Of a stretch of DNA of 64,000 bases, positions 53,164 through 61,755 are shown piece after piece. Positions within the stretch are counted from its first letter, which is position 1; each line of letters opens with the position of its first letter. The notes under the pieces are model-generated. The model did not search any database. It had not been told where the DNA came from and saw only the letters and a program-made list of their open reading frames with translations. The translations under genes were made by a program, and so were the position numbers. The DNA comes from Vallitalea maricola (GTDB lineage: Bacteria; Bacillota; Clostridia; Lachnospirales; Vallitaleaceae), in contig NZ_BTPU01000027.1 of the NCBI RefSeq assembly GCF_036985595.1, positions 124,001 through 188,000 of the forward strand, read 5' to 3'.

Positions 53164-54165
53164 TTAAATATTCAATAGTTTTACTAGTTGATTTATTTTG
53201 TGTCTGTTTAGTAGGATAAGTTCCGCGGCTTTTCCTTTTAGGAAGTCTATATTTCTTTCTGATGAATCGTCTAATTCGGAGGATATTCCATTGAGGGATA
53301 TTTCGAATCTATATTCTTTGACGTCATCCATGCTGTTGATGATGTAGTTGTCACTTTCCATTTGGGAATCCATGTATGCAGTTAGTAGAGGTATTCCATT
53401 GATAGGGTTCATCCATCCTAGGACTCCCCATTTTTTTACCTTTTTGCATTCGTAGGTTCTTACATATTCGCCGGTACCCAGGGATACAATTATATATTGT
53501 TTTGCATGGGGGTATAGTTTTTTTGCATATGTATAGGCGCATAGTGAAGGGTTATTGCAGAATATTCCTCCATCTACAAAGCAATAAGATTCACCTGTTG
53601 TTATGGATTTGACATTAGCAGGGGGTAAGTATGTAGGTGCAGCTGATGATGATAAACCAACGTCTTTCAGGAAAAAATTATGGTAGTAATCTTTAACGTC
53701 TGTGCGATATTTGAATAAATATGGTCTCATGGATATCATATCATAGGTAGGTATAATTAAATTGGATAGAGAATCTTCTAGTGTAAGGTTCTTGAAGTTT
53801 TGTCGTAGTAATCTTCGTAGTGGTCTGCCATTGTATTTAGGTCGAAAGAAGTGTTTGATTGTTTGGCATATTTCACATTTTGCTTCAGAAAATATTTCTT
53901 TTGTTTTGTTTTCGTATAAGTCTAATAATAGATCCAGTCTTTCATGGTCCGTATAATCTTCTGGTGGTTTAATTAACATTAATGATATTAATGAACCAGT
54001 AGAAGTGCCTGATATAACATCAAATAAATCGTAAAAAGGTGTTTTGTTACCAAAACTATCTAATTCGTTTCTAAGATGGTCTAGAAATATACATGGAATA
54101 AGACCTCGTACACCACCGCCGTCAATAGATAGAATTTTAACAATTTCTTTTTTATTATTAACCAT
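53164..54165 (-). CDS. patatin-like phospholipase/acylhydrolase
   Basis: A 333-residue patatin-family enzyme. The oxyanion hole is DGGGVRGLIP (residues 15-24), the nucleophile is Ser55 in SGTSTGS, and the dyad Asp is in FVDGGIFCNNPSL. No signal peptide is present, so it is cytoplasmic. It resembles CapV/FabD-like patatins by motif, but no CD-NTase or other CBASS gene is adjacent, so a defence role is not supported. It would cleave fatty acyl chains from phospholipids. It is a single gene, with 143 bp to the PHP phosphatase on the same strand. Confidence 0.88.
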   Translation of the reverse strand: MVNNKKEIVKILSIDGGGVRGLIPCIFLDHLRNELDSFGNKTPFYDLFDVISGTSTGSLISLMLIKPPEDYTDHERLDLLLDLYENKTKEIFSEAKCEICQTIKHFFRPKYNGRPLRRLLRQNFKNLTLEDSLSNLIIPTYDMISMRPYLFKYRTDVKDYYHNFFLKDVGLSSSAAPTYLPPANVKSITTGESYCFVDGGIFCNNPSLCAYTYAKKLYPHAKQYIIVSLGTGEYVRTYECKKVKKWGVLGWMNPINGIPLLTAYMDSQMESDNYIINSMDDVKEYRFEISLNGISSELDDSSERNIDFLKGKAAELILLNRHKINQLVKLLNI

Positions 54166-54307
54166 GTCAACACCTAAAGAGTTTCTTATTTAAATTATAT
54201 ATGAAACTTCTTGTCTTTTATAACTAAATAAGAAAAAGCATTTTGCTTCCTAGTAATCTTAGATATAATCACAAAATTCTTTTTCTTCTATTAGCTTACT
54301 ATTGATT

Positions 54308-55120
54308 TTAATCAGGTATTTTAATGAATTCAGGTTTTCTTTGTTCAAATATTGTAAAATATTTGAAACCGCATTCTTTTAAAACTTTGTAAGCCACATC
54401 AAAGTTATATGCAAGATGTTCAGGAAAGTGAGCGTCGGAACCGATTGTAATTATTTCACCGCCTAATTGTCTGTATCGTTGTATAATTTCTATATTAGGA
54501 TGTGGTTCGTTTAAGTTTTTGCGATAACCGGAGGTATTAAGTTCTATTCCATGACCTGTTTCTATAATTTGCATTAATATTTTATCGATAAGTTCACTAT
54601 AATTATAGTAGTATAATTTTTTATCTTCATAATGTCCATAACGTATTATATAATCAAGGTGACCGTATACATTATAATTGTCAAAGTTGGTTACATTATA
54701 TAGAATGTCTTCTAAGTACCTGGAATAAGCTTCTTTTTTAGTTTTGTTTAAATAGTACGAACCAAAATATGGGTCAAGTTTATCTACAACATGTGTTGAA
54801 GCGATAACAAAATCAAAAGGGTAATTATTAATGACTTTATTGACAGTATTGTATATATGTGGTTGCAGACCTAATTCTATACCAAACAATAATTGGATTT
54901 TATTTTTATATTTTTCTTTTAGTTCAAGAAATGTTTTGTAGTAATTAGGTAAGTCAATATCAAAGGCTAACTCAGGTGTGCTGGGATAATCATAGTCATA
55001 ATGATCTGTAAAGCATAATTTACCAAAATTGTGTTGGATAGCATGTAAAATCTGTGTTTCCATTGGATATTTACAATCACCTGAAAATGATGTATGTGTA
55101 TGGAAATCATAGTAACTCAT
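54308..55120 (-). CDS. PHP-family histidinol-phosphatase-like protein
   Basis: A 270-residue PHP-domain hydrolase. ATG at 55120 is preferred, with AAGGTG six bases upstream. Metal-binding motifs are YYDFHTHTSFSGDC at the start, LCFTDHYD, FVIASTHVVD, VYGHLDYIIRY and TIGSDAHFPEHL near the end. The layout is that of HisK-type histidinol phosphatases (HisJ family). No other his gene is nearby, so the true substrate may be another phosphate ester. The family is firm; the substrate is moderate. Confidence 0.85.
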   Translation of the reverse strand: MSYYDFHTHTSFSGDCKYPMETQILHAIQHNFGKLCFTDHYDYDYPSTPELAFDIDLPNYYKTFLELKEKYKNKIQLLFGIELGLQPHIYNTVNKVINNYPFDFVIASTHVVDKLDPYFGSYYLNKTKKEAYSRYLEDILYNVTNFDNYNVYGHLDYIIRYGHYEDKKLYYYNYSELIDKILMQIIETGHGIELNTSGYRKNLNEPHPNIEIIQRYRQLGGEIITIGSDAHFPEHLAYNFDVAYKVLKECGFKYFTIFEQRKPEFIKIPD

Positions 55121-55368
55121 ATTTAACACCTTTCTTTCTATAAATAAATTTATGAAAATAATTACTTAATAAAATTAATGGTTTTTAATAATAATATATA
55201 ATAAGTGAATTATTAAATATTTGGAAATGATTAAGATTAGTAATTATTAAAATTGTGTAGTAAAAAATGTATAAATCTTTATCTGAATATTATACTAAAA
55301 AACAATAAAAACAACAAGAGGTGTAAGTGTATTGTTCAGTTATTACAGGTATATTTGGCATAATTACT

Positions 55369-55419
55369 AAAAAACAAGTAAAAAAAAATAATTATTGATA
55401 AATATTTTTGCTTGTTTTT
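55369..55419 (+). terminator. hairpin upstream of the Na/Pi cotransporter, possible terminator of an unannotated RNA
   Basis: AAAAAACAAG (55369-55378) pairs with CTTGTTTTT (55411-55419), the T-rich arm coming last, as in a rho-independent terminator. No plus-strand gene ends just upstream. It lies in the 448-bp gap before the cotransporter gene, so it may end a small RNA begun near 55270-55300, or be chance in AT-rich DNA. Confidence 0.35.
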
Positions 55420-55451
55420 AATGAAATGATTATGATACTATTAATGTGTTG

Positions 55452-55490
55452 TTAATAATAAATTAACATTTTATTTACATAATATTTTAT
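55452..55490 (+). promoter_or_regulatory. Pho-box-like direct repeat array
   Basis: Four hexamers at exact 11-base spacing: TTAATA (55452), TTAACA (55463), TTTACA (55474) and TTTTAT (55485). Bacillus PhoP binds TT(A/T/C)ACA repeats spaced by 5 bases, which this array fits. It lies 79 bases before a phosphate cotransporter gene. Phosphate-starvation control is the natural reading. Confidence 0.65.
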
Positions 55491-55568
55491 TCTGTTATTT
55501 ATTTTTAAGTTTCACTCTATTTATTCTCTAAGACAAAATATATATCACAATTAGGAGGAAATATCTAA

Positions 55569-57239
55569 ATGAATTGGCTAACAAAGGAATACATATTTAT
55601 ATTTTTTGCATTTATTGGCGGTTTTGGTATGTTCCTATACGGTATGCACATTATGGCTGAAGGTCTTCAAAAATCAGCAGGTAATAAGATGAAGAGTCTT
55701 CTGGGTGCATTAACCAACAATAGATTTTTAGCAGTAACAGTTGGTGCACTGGTTACAGCCATTATTCAAAGTAGTTCTGCTTGTACTGTAATGGTAGTTG
55801 GATTTGTTAACGCAGGCTTATTCAATCTATCACAAGCTGTAGGAGTTATAATGGGAGCAAACATTGGTACAACCATTACTTCTTGGATAGTATCAAGTCA
55901 GGAATGGTTAGTATTCTTGAAACCATCAAAATTAGCACCATTGGCTATTGGAATTGGTGCATTGTTCCTATTTTTTGCAAAAAATCAACGCAAGAAACAA
56001 ATTGGTGAGATTATCATTGGCTTTGGTCTATTATTTATAGGTCTTGAATATATGAAAGATGCAATAGAACCTTTCCAAGATTCACCAGCATTTACAGAAG
56101 CATTTAAAATGTTTGGAAAAAATCCAGTCTTAGGTATATTAACAGGTGCAGTTGTAACAGCAATCATTCAGAGTAGTTCGGCATCAGTTGGTATTTTGCA
56201 AACAGTAGCAACAGTAACTTTTGTTCCTTGGAGTGCAGCAGTATATATTATCCTTGGACAAAACATTGGTACTTGTGTAACAGCAATGTTATCAAGTATT
56301 GGAGCTAATAAAACAGCTAAAAGAGCTGCTTATATCCATTTGCTGTTTAACGTAATTGGTACAGTGATATTTGCAATATTATGTGTAGTATATTTTACAT
56401 TCATTAATTCTAATTTTGGTAATAATGTAGCTGTTAATATGGTAGGTATAAGTATATTCCATACAGTATTTAATATCAGTAATACGGTTATTCTATTCCC
56501 ATTTGCAGATAAACTTGTATCTCTGTCTAACAGAATTGTAAGAGGTAAAGATGACGAAGATCAAACGGAAGAACAAGTTGCCCTAAGACATCTTGATGAT
56601 AGAATATTGGAAACTCCAAGTTTTGCTGTAGAAAACGCAATCAAAGAAGTCATACACATGGGTTATTTAGCTGTAGAAAATGTTAAATGTGCTACTACCG
56701 CAATAATAGAAAAAGATGTGGACAAAGTTAATAAAGTCTATGAAGAAGAAAAGAACATTAATGCTTTAGAAAAACTTATAACAGAGTATTTAATAAAGAT
56801 AAGTAACTCAGTTATTAACGAAAGCCAAAATGAGGTTGTAACTAATCTATTCCATACAGTTAATGATATTGAACGTGTTGGAGATCATGCTGAAAATATA
56901 GCAGAACTTGCAGAGTATTTCATTGAAAATAATCTAATTTTCTCTGAAAGTGCGAACAAGGAATTATTGGATATATCAAATAGAGCTACTGAAACAATAG
57001 AACTTGCAATAAAGTCAAGAGAAAATGATGATGTTGATCTTGTTAGAAAGGTTGAGCAAAACGAAGATTTAGTAGATGAATTAGAGGATGAGTTAAGGGA
57101 GAAACATATCAGGAGATTAGCTCAAAACATATGCGATTCAACTACTGGTGTGGTATTTTTAGATTTAATAAGCAATTATGAAAGAATATCAGACCATGCA
57201 CTAAATATTGCTTATTATGTAAGAGATGAATTATTATAA
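55569..57239 (+). CDS. Na/Pi cotransporter family protein with PhoU-like C terminus
   Basis: A 556-residue membrane protein. Two inverted PhoS/NptA repeats each carry the signature QSSSA: AIIQSSSACTVM (about residue 66) and AIIQSSSASVGI (about 200), with GANIGTT and GQNIGTC partners. Eight to nine helices fill residues 10-320. The last 200 residues are a soluble PhoU-like helical bundle (NDIERVGDHAENIAELAEYF and YERISDHALNIAYY). It should couple phosphate uptake to sodium and respond to phosphate status through the PhoU-like part. A Pho-box-like array upstream and a strong terminator downstream frame it as a single-gene unit. Confidence 0.93.
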   Translation: MNWLTKEYIFIFFAFIGGFGMFLYGMHIMAEGLQKSAGNKMKSLLGALTNNRFLAVTVGALVTAIIQSSSACTVMVVGFVNAGLFNLSQAVGVIMGANIGTTITSWIVSSQEWLVFLKPSKLAPLAIGIGALFLFFAKNQRKKQIGEIIIGFGLLFIGLEYMKDAIEPFQDSPAFTEAFKMFGKNPVLGILTGAVVTAIIQSSSASVGILQTVATVTFVPWSAAVYIILGQNIGTCVTAMLSSIGANKTAKRAAYIHLLFNVIGTVIFAILCVVYFTFINSNFGNNVAVNMVGISIFHTVFNISNTVILFPFADKLVSLSNRIVRGKDDEDQTEEQVALRHLDDRILETPSFAVENAIKEVIHMGYLAVENVKCATTAIIEKDVDKVNKVYEEEKNINALEKLITEYLIKISNSVINESQNEVVTNLFHTVNDIERVGDHAENIAELAEYFIENNLIFSESANKELLDISNRATETIELAIKSRENDDVDLVRKVEQNEDLVDELEDELREKHIRRLAQNICDSTTGVVFLDLISNYERISDHALNIAYYVRDELL

Positions 57240-57246
57240 ATTAGAG

Positions 57247-57270
57247 GGGGCAGATAACTGCCCCTTGTTT
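57247..57270 (+). terminator. rho-independent terminator after the Na/Pi cotransporter
   Basis: GGGGCAG (57247-57253) pairs exactly with CTGCCCC (57258-57264) over ATAA, followed by TTGTTT. Confidence 0.85.
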
Positions 57271-57298
57271 AATATTTTGTTAAAAACACAAAAAAAAC

Positions 57299-57327
57299 TT
57301 GAAATTATATACTACATTGTTTATAAT
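57299..57327 (+). promoter_or_regulatory. promoter of the cggR-glycolytic operon
   Basis: TTGAAA (57299-57304), a 17-bp spacer and TATAAT (57322-57327). It lies upstream of the CggR-operator-like site at 57375. Confidence 0.75.
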
Positions 57328-57374
57328 ATAAATTGGGATGAATTGGTGGTTTAATTCCTTTTTTTTGAAGCAAT

Positions 57375-57410
57375 AGGGACTATAATTGTTCATAGGGCCC
57401 CAGAAGGTAC
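57375..57410 (+). promoter_or_regulatory. CggR operator-like direct repeat
   Basis: AGGGAC (57375-57380), six bases, TGTT (57387-57390), then a degenerate second copy AGGGCC within CATAGGGCCCCAGAAGG. This follows the Bacillus CggR operator plan of CGGGAC-N6-TGTC direct repeats. It sits between the promoter and cggR, where autoregulation would act. Confidence 0.5.
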
Positions 57411-57426
57411 CGAAAGGTGATTTGTA

Positions 57427-58458
57427 ATGGAAAATACCTTGTTAACACTTAAGAAAATTATTCCAAAAGAGATTGATATATTGCAACGAAGATACGAAAT
57501 ATTAAAGGGAATACATATTTATCAACCAATAGGAAGACGAAGTTTATCCCAAAAATTATCAATATCAGAAAAAATTATTAGGAATGAAACTGAATATTTG
57601 AAATCACAAGGTTTTATACTAGTATCAAGTGTTGGTATGAGTACTACTGATTCTGGAGATACTATACTGGATGATTTGAAAGAGATTATGCATCATGTAA
57701 AAGGTCTTAATTATATGGAAGAAGAAGTTAAGAGACTTATAGGCTGCAAAGAGGTAGTTGTTGTACCTGGTAATTCATCTGAATATGAAGAGATAAAAGA
57801 AAATATTGGAAAAGCCGCAGTTGATGTTTTATTAAAACACATAAAAGATAATACTATAATTGCTCTTACTGGTGGAAGTACAGTGTACAATGTAGTTAAA
57901 TCTTTGAATAATAAACCAAATACAACCTATGAAAACGTACTAGTTGTTCCAGCTAGAGGTAGTTTAAGGAATAATGTTGAATATCAAGCTAATACTATAG
58001 TATCTAAGCTTGCTAAGAAGCTGAATGGAGATTATGAACTTCTAAATATACCAGATAATTTAAGTAAAAAGGCACTTGACAGTGTAAGAAAAGAACCTGA
58101 AATCGAGCAAACCATATCTAATATCCTAAAAGCGAATATAATACTTTTTGGTATAGGTAATGCTTATGAAATGGCTGGAAGAAGGAATCTACCTGAACCA
58201 GTTATGGATTTTCTTCATAGAAGGCAGGCTGTTGCTGAAGCATTGGGTTATTATTTTAATAAAAATGGTGAAATAGTGTATACATCAAGGTCAATTGGTA
58301 TAAAATTAGAACATATGACTAAGACTCCTTATCCTATAGCTGTAGCGGGAGGAGCTAAAAAAGCAGAAGCTATAATGGCTGTAAAAAATATTATTAAAAA
58401 TGGTTCACTGATAATTGATGAAGATGCAGCTAATAGAATTATTGAGATTATGAAGTAA
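57427..58458 (+). CDS. cggR: central glycolytic genes regulator
   Basis: A 343-residue SorC-family repressor. The N-terminal HTH is at residues 35-60 (GRRSLSQKLSISEKIIRNETEYLKSQGF). The sugar-binding domain has IALTGGSTVYNVV, VVPARGSLRNNVEYQANTI and FGIGNAYEMAGRR, which match CggR, whose effector is fructose 1,6-bisphosphate. It precedes gapA, as in Bacillus, and the operator-like repeat upstream supports autoregulation. It should repress the six-gene glycolytic cluster when sugar is absent. Confidence 0.95.
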   Translation: MENTLLTLKKIIPKEIDILQRRYEILKGIHIYQPIGRRSLSQKLSISEKIIRNETEYLKSQGFILVSSVGMSTTDSGDTILDDLKEIMHHVKGLNYMEEEVKRLIGCKEVVVVPGNSSEYEEIKENIGKAAVDVLLKHIKDNTIIALTGGSTVYNVVKSLNNKPNTTYENVLVVPARGSLRNNVEYQANTIVSKLAKKLNGDYELLNIPDNLSKKALDSVRKEPEIEQTISNILKANIILFGIGNAYEMAGRRNLPEPVMDFLHRRQAVAEALGYYFNKNGEIVYTSRSIGIKLEHMTKTPYPIAVAGGAKKAEAIMAVKNIIKNGSLIIDEDAANRIIEIMK

Positions 58459-58527
58459 AACTAGATTGTGTTTATTAACTGTTATACAGTTTAATATAAA
58501 AATTATAATTTTAGGAGGAACAAGAAT

Positions 58528-59517
58528 ATGGCAAAAATTGCAATTAATGGATTTGGACGTATCGGACGTAACGCATTTAAAGTAGCTATGGAACAAGGAG
58601 TTGACATCGTAGCTATTAATGATTTAACTGATGCTAATACATTAGCTCACTTATTAAAATATGATTCATGCTTTGGTAAATTTGAAGGAACTGTAGAAGT
58701 TGGAAATGGAGCTTTAGTAGTTAATGGAAAAGAAATCAAAGTATTAGCTGAAAGAAATCCTGCAGATCTTCCTTGGAAAGAATTAGGTGTTGATATTGTT
58801 ATTGAGTCAACTGGTTTATTCAGACAAAAAGAAAAAGCTCAATTACATATTGATGCTGGTGCAAAGAAAGTAATCATTTCAGCTCCTGGTAAAGGAACAA
58901 AATCAATTGTAATGGGTGTTAACGAAGAAGATTATAACCCAGCAGAAGATAATATCATTGATAACGCTTCTTGTACAACTAACTGTTTAGCACCATTCGC
59001 TAAAGTATTAAATGATACTTTCGGAATCAAAAGAGGTATCATGACTACAGTTCACTCATACACTAATGACCAAAGAATCTTAGACTTACCTCACGAAGAT
59101 TTAAGAAGAGCTCGTGCAGCAGCTGAGTCTATTATCCCTACAACTACAGGAGCAGCTGAAGCAGTAGCAAAAGTTATCCCTTCATTAAAAGGTAAATTAA
59201 CTGGTATGGCTATGCGTGTACCTACTCCTACAGTATCTGTTGTTGACTTAACTGTAGAATTAGGAAAAGAAGTAACAGTTGAAGAAGTTAACGGAGCTTT
59301 AAAAGCAGCAGCTGAAGGAAGTAACGTACTTGGATACTCTGATGAACCATTAGTATCAATTGATTACAGAAAAGATTCACGTTCATCAATCGTTGATGGA
59401 TTAGCAACACTTGTTATGGAAGGAAGCTTAGTTAAAGTAGTTTCTTGGTATGATAATGAGTGGGGTTATTCAAACAGAATTATTGACTTAGCAAAATATG
59501 TAGCTGAAAGACTTTAA
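58528..59517 (+). CDS. gapA: glyceraldehyde-3-phosphate dehydrogenase, type I
   Basis: A 329-residue GAPDH. The NAD-binding start is AKIAINGFGRIGRNAFKVAM, the catalytic Cys149 is in DNASCTTNCLAP, and VSWYDNEWGYSNRIIDL closes the protein. The highly biased codon use marks a strongly expressed gene. It catalyses the glycolytic oxidation of glyceraldehyde 3-phosphate. It follows cggR by 69 bp and is separated from pgk by a hairpin (59556-59596) that may give it higher mRNA levels than the downstream genes. Confidence 0.98.
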   Translation: MAKIAINGFGRIGRNAFKVAMEQGVDIVAINDLTDANTLAHLLKYDSCFGKFEGTVEVGNGALVVNGKEIKVLAERNPADLPWKELGVDIVIESTGLFRQKEKAQLHIDAGAKKVIISAPGKGTKSIVMGVNEEDYNPAEDNIIDNASCTTNCLAPFAKVLNDTFGIKRGIMTTVHSYTNDQRILDLPHEDLRRARAAAESIIPTTTGAAEAVAKVIPSLKGKLTGMAMRVPTPTVSVVDLTVELGKEVTVEEVNGALKAAAEGSNVLGYSDEPLVSIDYRKDSRSSIVDGLATLVMEGSLVKVVSWYDNEWGYSNRIIDLAKYVAERL

Positions 59518-59555
59518 TTAATATAAGTTTGAATAGATTTATATAAGGTCCATAT

Positions 59556-59596
59556 GGTCCTCTCTTGTAGGTCAGACTATAGGGAGGACTTTTTTA
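59556..59596 (+). terminator. leaky terminator or processing hairpin between gapA and pgk
   Basis: GTCCTCTC (59557-59564) pairs with GGGAGGAC (59582-59589, one mismatch), followed by seven T. Because pgk has no clear promoter of its own nearby, partial read-through is likely. Confidence 0.7.
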
Positions 59597-59707
59597 ATAC
59601 TCATATGAGTATTAAAGTTGATTAGAAAAGTTAGAAAATTTCAAAATAAACTAGTTATATTGAGATTAACTAACATAAATCAAGTATTAGAAGGGAGACG
59701 ACTACCA

Positions 59708-60901
59708 ATGCTTAATAAAAAGACAGTTGACGATATAAATGTACAAGGTAAGAAAGTCCTAGTAAGATGTGATTTTAACGTACCTTTAAAAGATGGTGTA
59801 ATTACTGATGAGAACCGTTTAACAGCAGCATTACCTACAATTAATAAATTAATTAAAGATGGTGCAAAAGTTATTCTTTGCTCACACCTTGGAAAACCAA
59901 AAGGAGAACCTAAGCCAGAGCTTTCACTTGCTCCAGTAGCAAAAAGACTTTCAGAATTATTAAATAAAGAAGTTGTTTTTGCAGCAGACGACAATGTAGT
60001 TGGTGACAATGCTAAAAAAGCTGTTGCTGACATGAAAGATGGAGATGTAGTACTTCTTCAAAATACTCGTTACAGAAAAGAAGAAACAAAAAATGGTGAA
60101 GATTTCAGTAAGGAATTAGGAAGTCTAGCTGAAATGTTTGTTAATGATGCATTTGGAACTGCTCATAGAGCACATTGTTCTAATGTTGGAGTAACTAATT
60201 ATGTTGATACTTGTGTAGTAGGTTATTTAATGCAAAAAGAAATTGACTTCTTGGGCAACGCTGTAAATAATCCAAAGAGACCTTTTGTAGCTATTCTTGG
60301 TGGAGCAAAAGTATCTGATAAAATAAATGTTATTAATAATCTTCTTGATAAAGTAGATACTCTAATCATAGGTGGAGGAATGGCTTATACATTCTTAAAA
60401 GCTATGGGTAATGAAGTTGGTTTATCATTACTTGAAGAAGATAAAATTGATTATGCAAGAGAAATGATTGAAAAAGCAAAAGAAAAAGGTGTTAATTTCT
60501 TATTACCAGTTGATAATGTAGTAGCACAAGAATTCAAGAATGACACACCATTCAAGACTGTAAAAAGAGGAATGATCGAACCTGATTGGGAAGGTCTTGA
60601 TATTGGAGAAGAAACTAGAGAAATATTCGCTGGTGCTGTAAAAGACGCAAAGACAGTTGTTTGGAACGGACCAATGGGTGTATTTGAATTTGAAAACTTT
60701 GCAGGTGGAACAATTGCTGTAGCAAAAGCATTAGCTGAAACTGATGCAACAACTATCATCGGTGGTGGTGATTCAGCAGCAGCTGTTAACCAACTTGGAT
60801 TCGGGGATAAAATGACTCATATTTCTACAGGTGGTGGTGCTTCACTTGAATTCTTAGAAGGAAAAGAATTACCAGGTGTTGCAGCAGCAAACGATAAATA
60901 G
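59708..60901 (+). CDS. pgk: phosphoglycerate kinase
   Basis: A 397-residue kinase. ATG 59708, preceded by GAAGGGAG, gives the usual N terminus LNKKTVDDINVQGKKVLVRCDFNVPL; the longer open frame upstream is not coding. Substrate arginines and the nucleotide loop are intact: SHLGKPKGEPKPE, NDAFGTAHRAHCSN, and GGGDSAAAVNQLGFGDKMTHISTGGGASLEFLEGK near the end. It makes ATP from 1,3-bisphosphoglycerate. It is followed after 29 bp by tpiA. Confidence 0.98.
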   Translation: MLNKKTVDDINVQGKKVLVRCDFNVPLKDGVITDENRLTAALPTINKLIKDGAKVILCSHLGKPKGEPKPELSLAPVAKRLSELLNKEVVFAADDNVVGDNAKKAVADMKDGDVVLLQNTRYRKEETKNGEDFSKELGSLAEMFVNDAFGTAHRAHCSNVGVTNYVDTCVVGYLMQKEIDFLGNAVNNPKRPFVAILGGAKVSDKINVINNLLDKVDTLIIGGGMAYTFLKAMGNEVGLSLLEEDKIDYAREMIEKAKEKGVNFLLPVDNVVAQEFKNDTPFKTVKRGMIEPDWEGLDIGEETREIFAGAVKDAKTVVWNGPMGVFEFENFAGGTIAVAKALAETDATTIIGGGDSAAAVNQLGFGDKMTHISTGGGASLEFLEGKELPGVAAANDK

Positions 60902-60930
60902 TTATAACAATATAAATGGAGGTTGGTATA

Positions 60931-61677
60931 ATGCGTAAGATGATTATTGCAGGAAACTGGAAGATGAATAAAACTCCAAGAGAAGCATTAGCTTTAATTG
61001 AAGAGTTAAAACCATTAGTTAAAAATGATGATGTAGATGTTGTATTTTGTACACCTTATGTTTCATTAGTATTAGCTGTTGAAGCTACAAAAGATTGTAA
61101 CATTGAAATAGGTGCACAAAACATGTACTTTGAAGAAAGCGGAGCTTACACTGGAGAGATTGCTCCAAATATGTTAACTGAAATTGGAGTTAAATACGTT
61201 GTATTAGGTCACTCCGAAAGAAGAGAATATTTTGGAGAAACTAATGAAATAGTTAATAAAAAAGTACTTAAAGCTATAGAACATGGCTTAACACCAATTA
61301 TTTGCTGTGGTGAAACATTAGAGCAGAGAGAACAAGGAATAACAGTAGATCTTATAAGAGCACAAATCAAAGTTGCACTTAAAGACGTTGCTAAAGAAGA
61401 TGCTAAAAATGTTGTTCTTGCTTACGAACCAATATGGGCTATAGGAACTGGTAAAACTGCTACATCTGAACAAGCTGAAGAAGTTTGTGCAGCTATACGT
61501 CAAGTAGTTAAAGAAGTTTATGATGAAGAAGTAGCTGATGCAGTTCGAATTCAATATGGTGGAAGTGTTAATGCAGGTAATGCAAAAGAACTCTTCGCAA
61601 TGGAAAATATTGATGGAGGATTAGTTGGTGGAGCTAGTCTGAAGGCTGATTTTGGTAAGGTAGTAAATTACAAATAA
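60931..61677 (+). CDS. tpiA: triosephosphate isomerase
   Basis: A 248-residue TIM barrel. ATG 60931 is preferred because the in-frame ATG at 60916 overlaps the GGAGG site. IAGNWKMNKTP, the electrophilic His in VVLGHSERREYFG, the catalytic Glu in LAYEPIWAIGTGKTA and the loop YGGSVNAGNAKELF are all present. It interconverts dihydroxyacetone phosphate and glyceraldehyde 3-phosphate. It shares the operon with pgk and gpmI. Confidence 0.98.
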   Translation: MRKMIIAGNWKMNKTPREALALIEELKPLVKNDDVDVVFCTPYVSLVLAVEATKDCNIEIGAQNMYFEESGAYTGEIAPNMLTEIGVKYVVLGHSERREYFGETNEIVNKKVLKAIEHGLTPIICCGETLEQREQGITVDLIRAQIKVALKDVAKEDAKNVVLAYEPIWAIGTGKTATSEQAEEVCAAIRQVVKEVYDEEVADAVRIQYGGSVNAGNAKELFAMENIDGGLVGGASLKADFGKVVNYK

Positions 61678-61692
61678 TAATGATTATTAGAT

Positions 61693-61718
61693 AAGGTTAT
61701 GAATTTATTCATAACCTT
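61693..61718 (+). other. perfect 11-bp hairpin between tpiA and gpmI
   Basis: AAGGTTATGAA (61693-61703) pairs exactly with TTCATAACCTT (61708-61718) over TTTA. CTAGTCTATT follows without a T run, so it is more likely a processing or stability element than a terminator. Confidence 0.65.
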
Positions 61719-61755
61719 CTAGTCTATTATAGATTCGATAAGAAGGAGTTATGAA

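Noticed and set aside
53164..54165. Patatin-like gene as a CBASS (CapV) effector
   Set aside because: CBASS needs a CD-NTase gene beside the effector. None is present; neighbours are mnmA and a PHP phosphatase.
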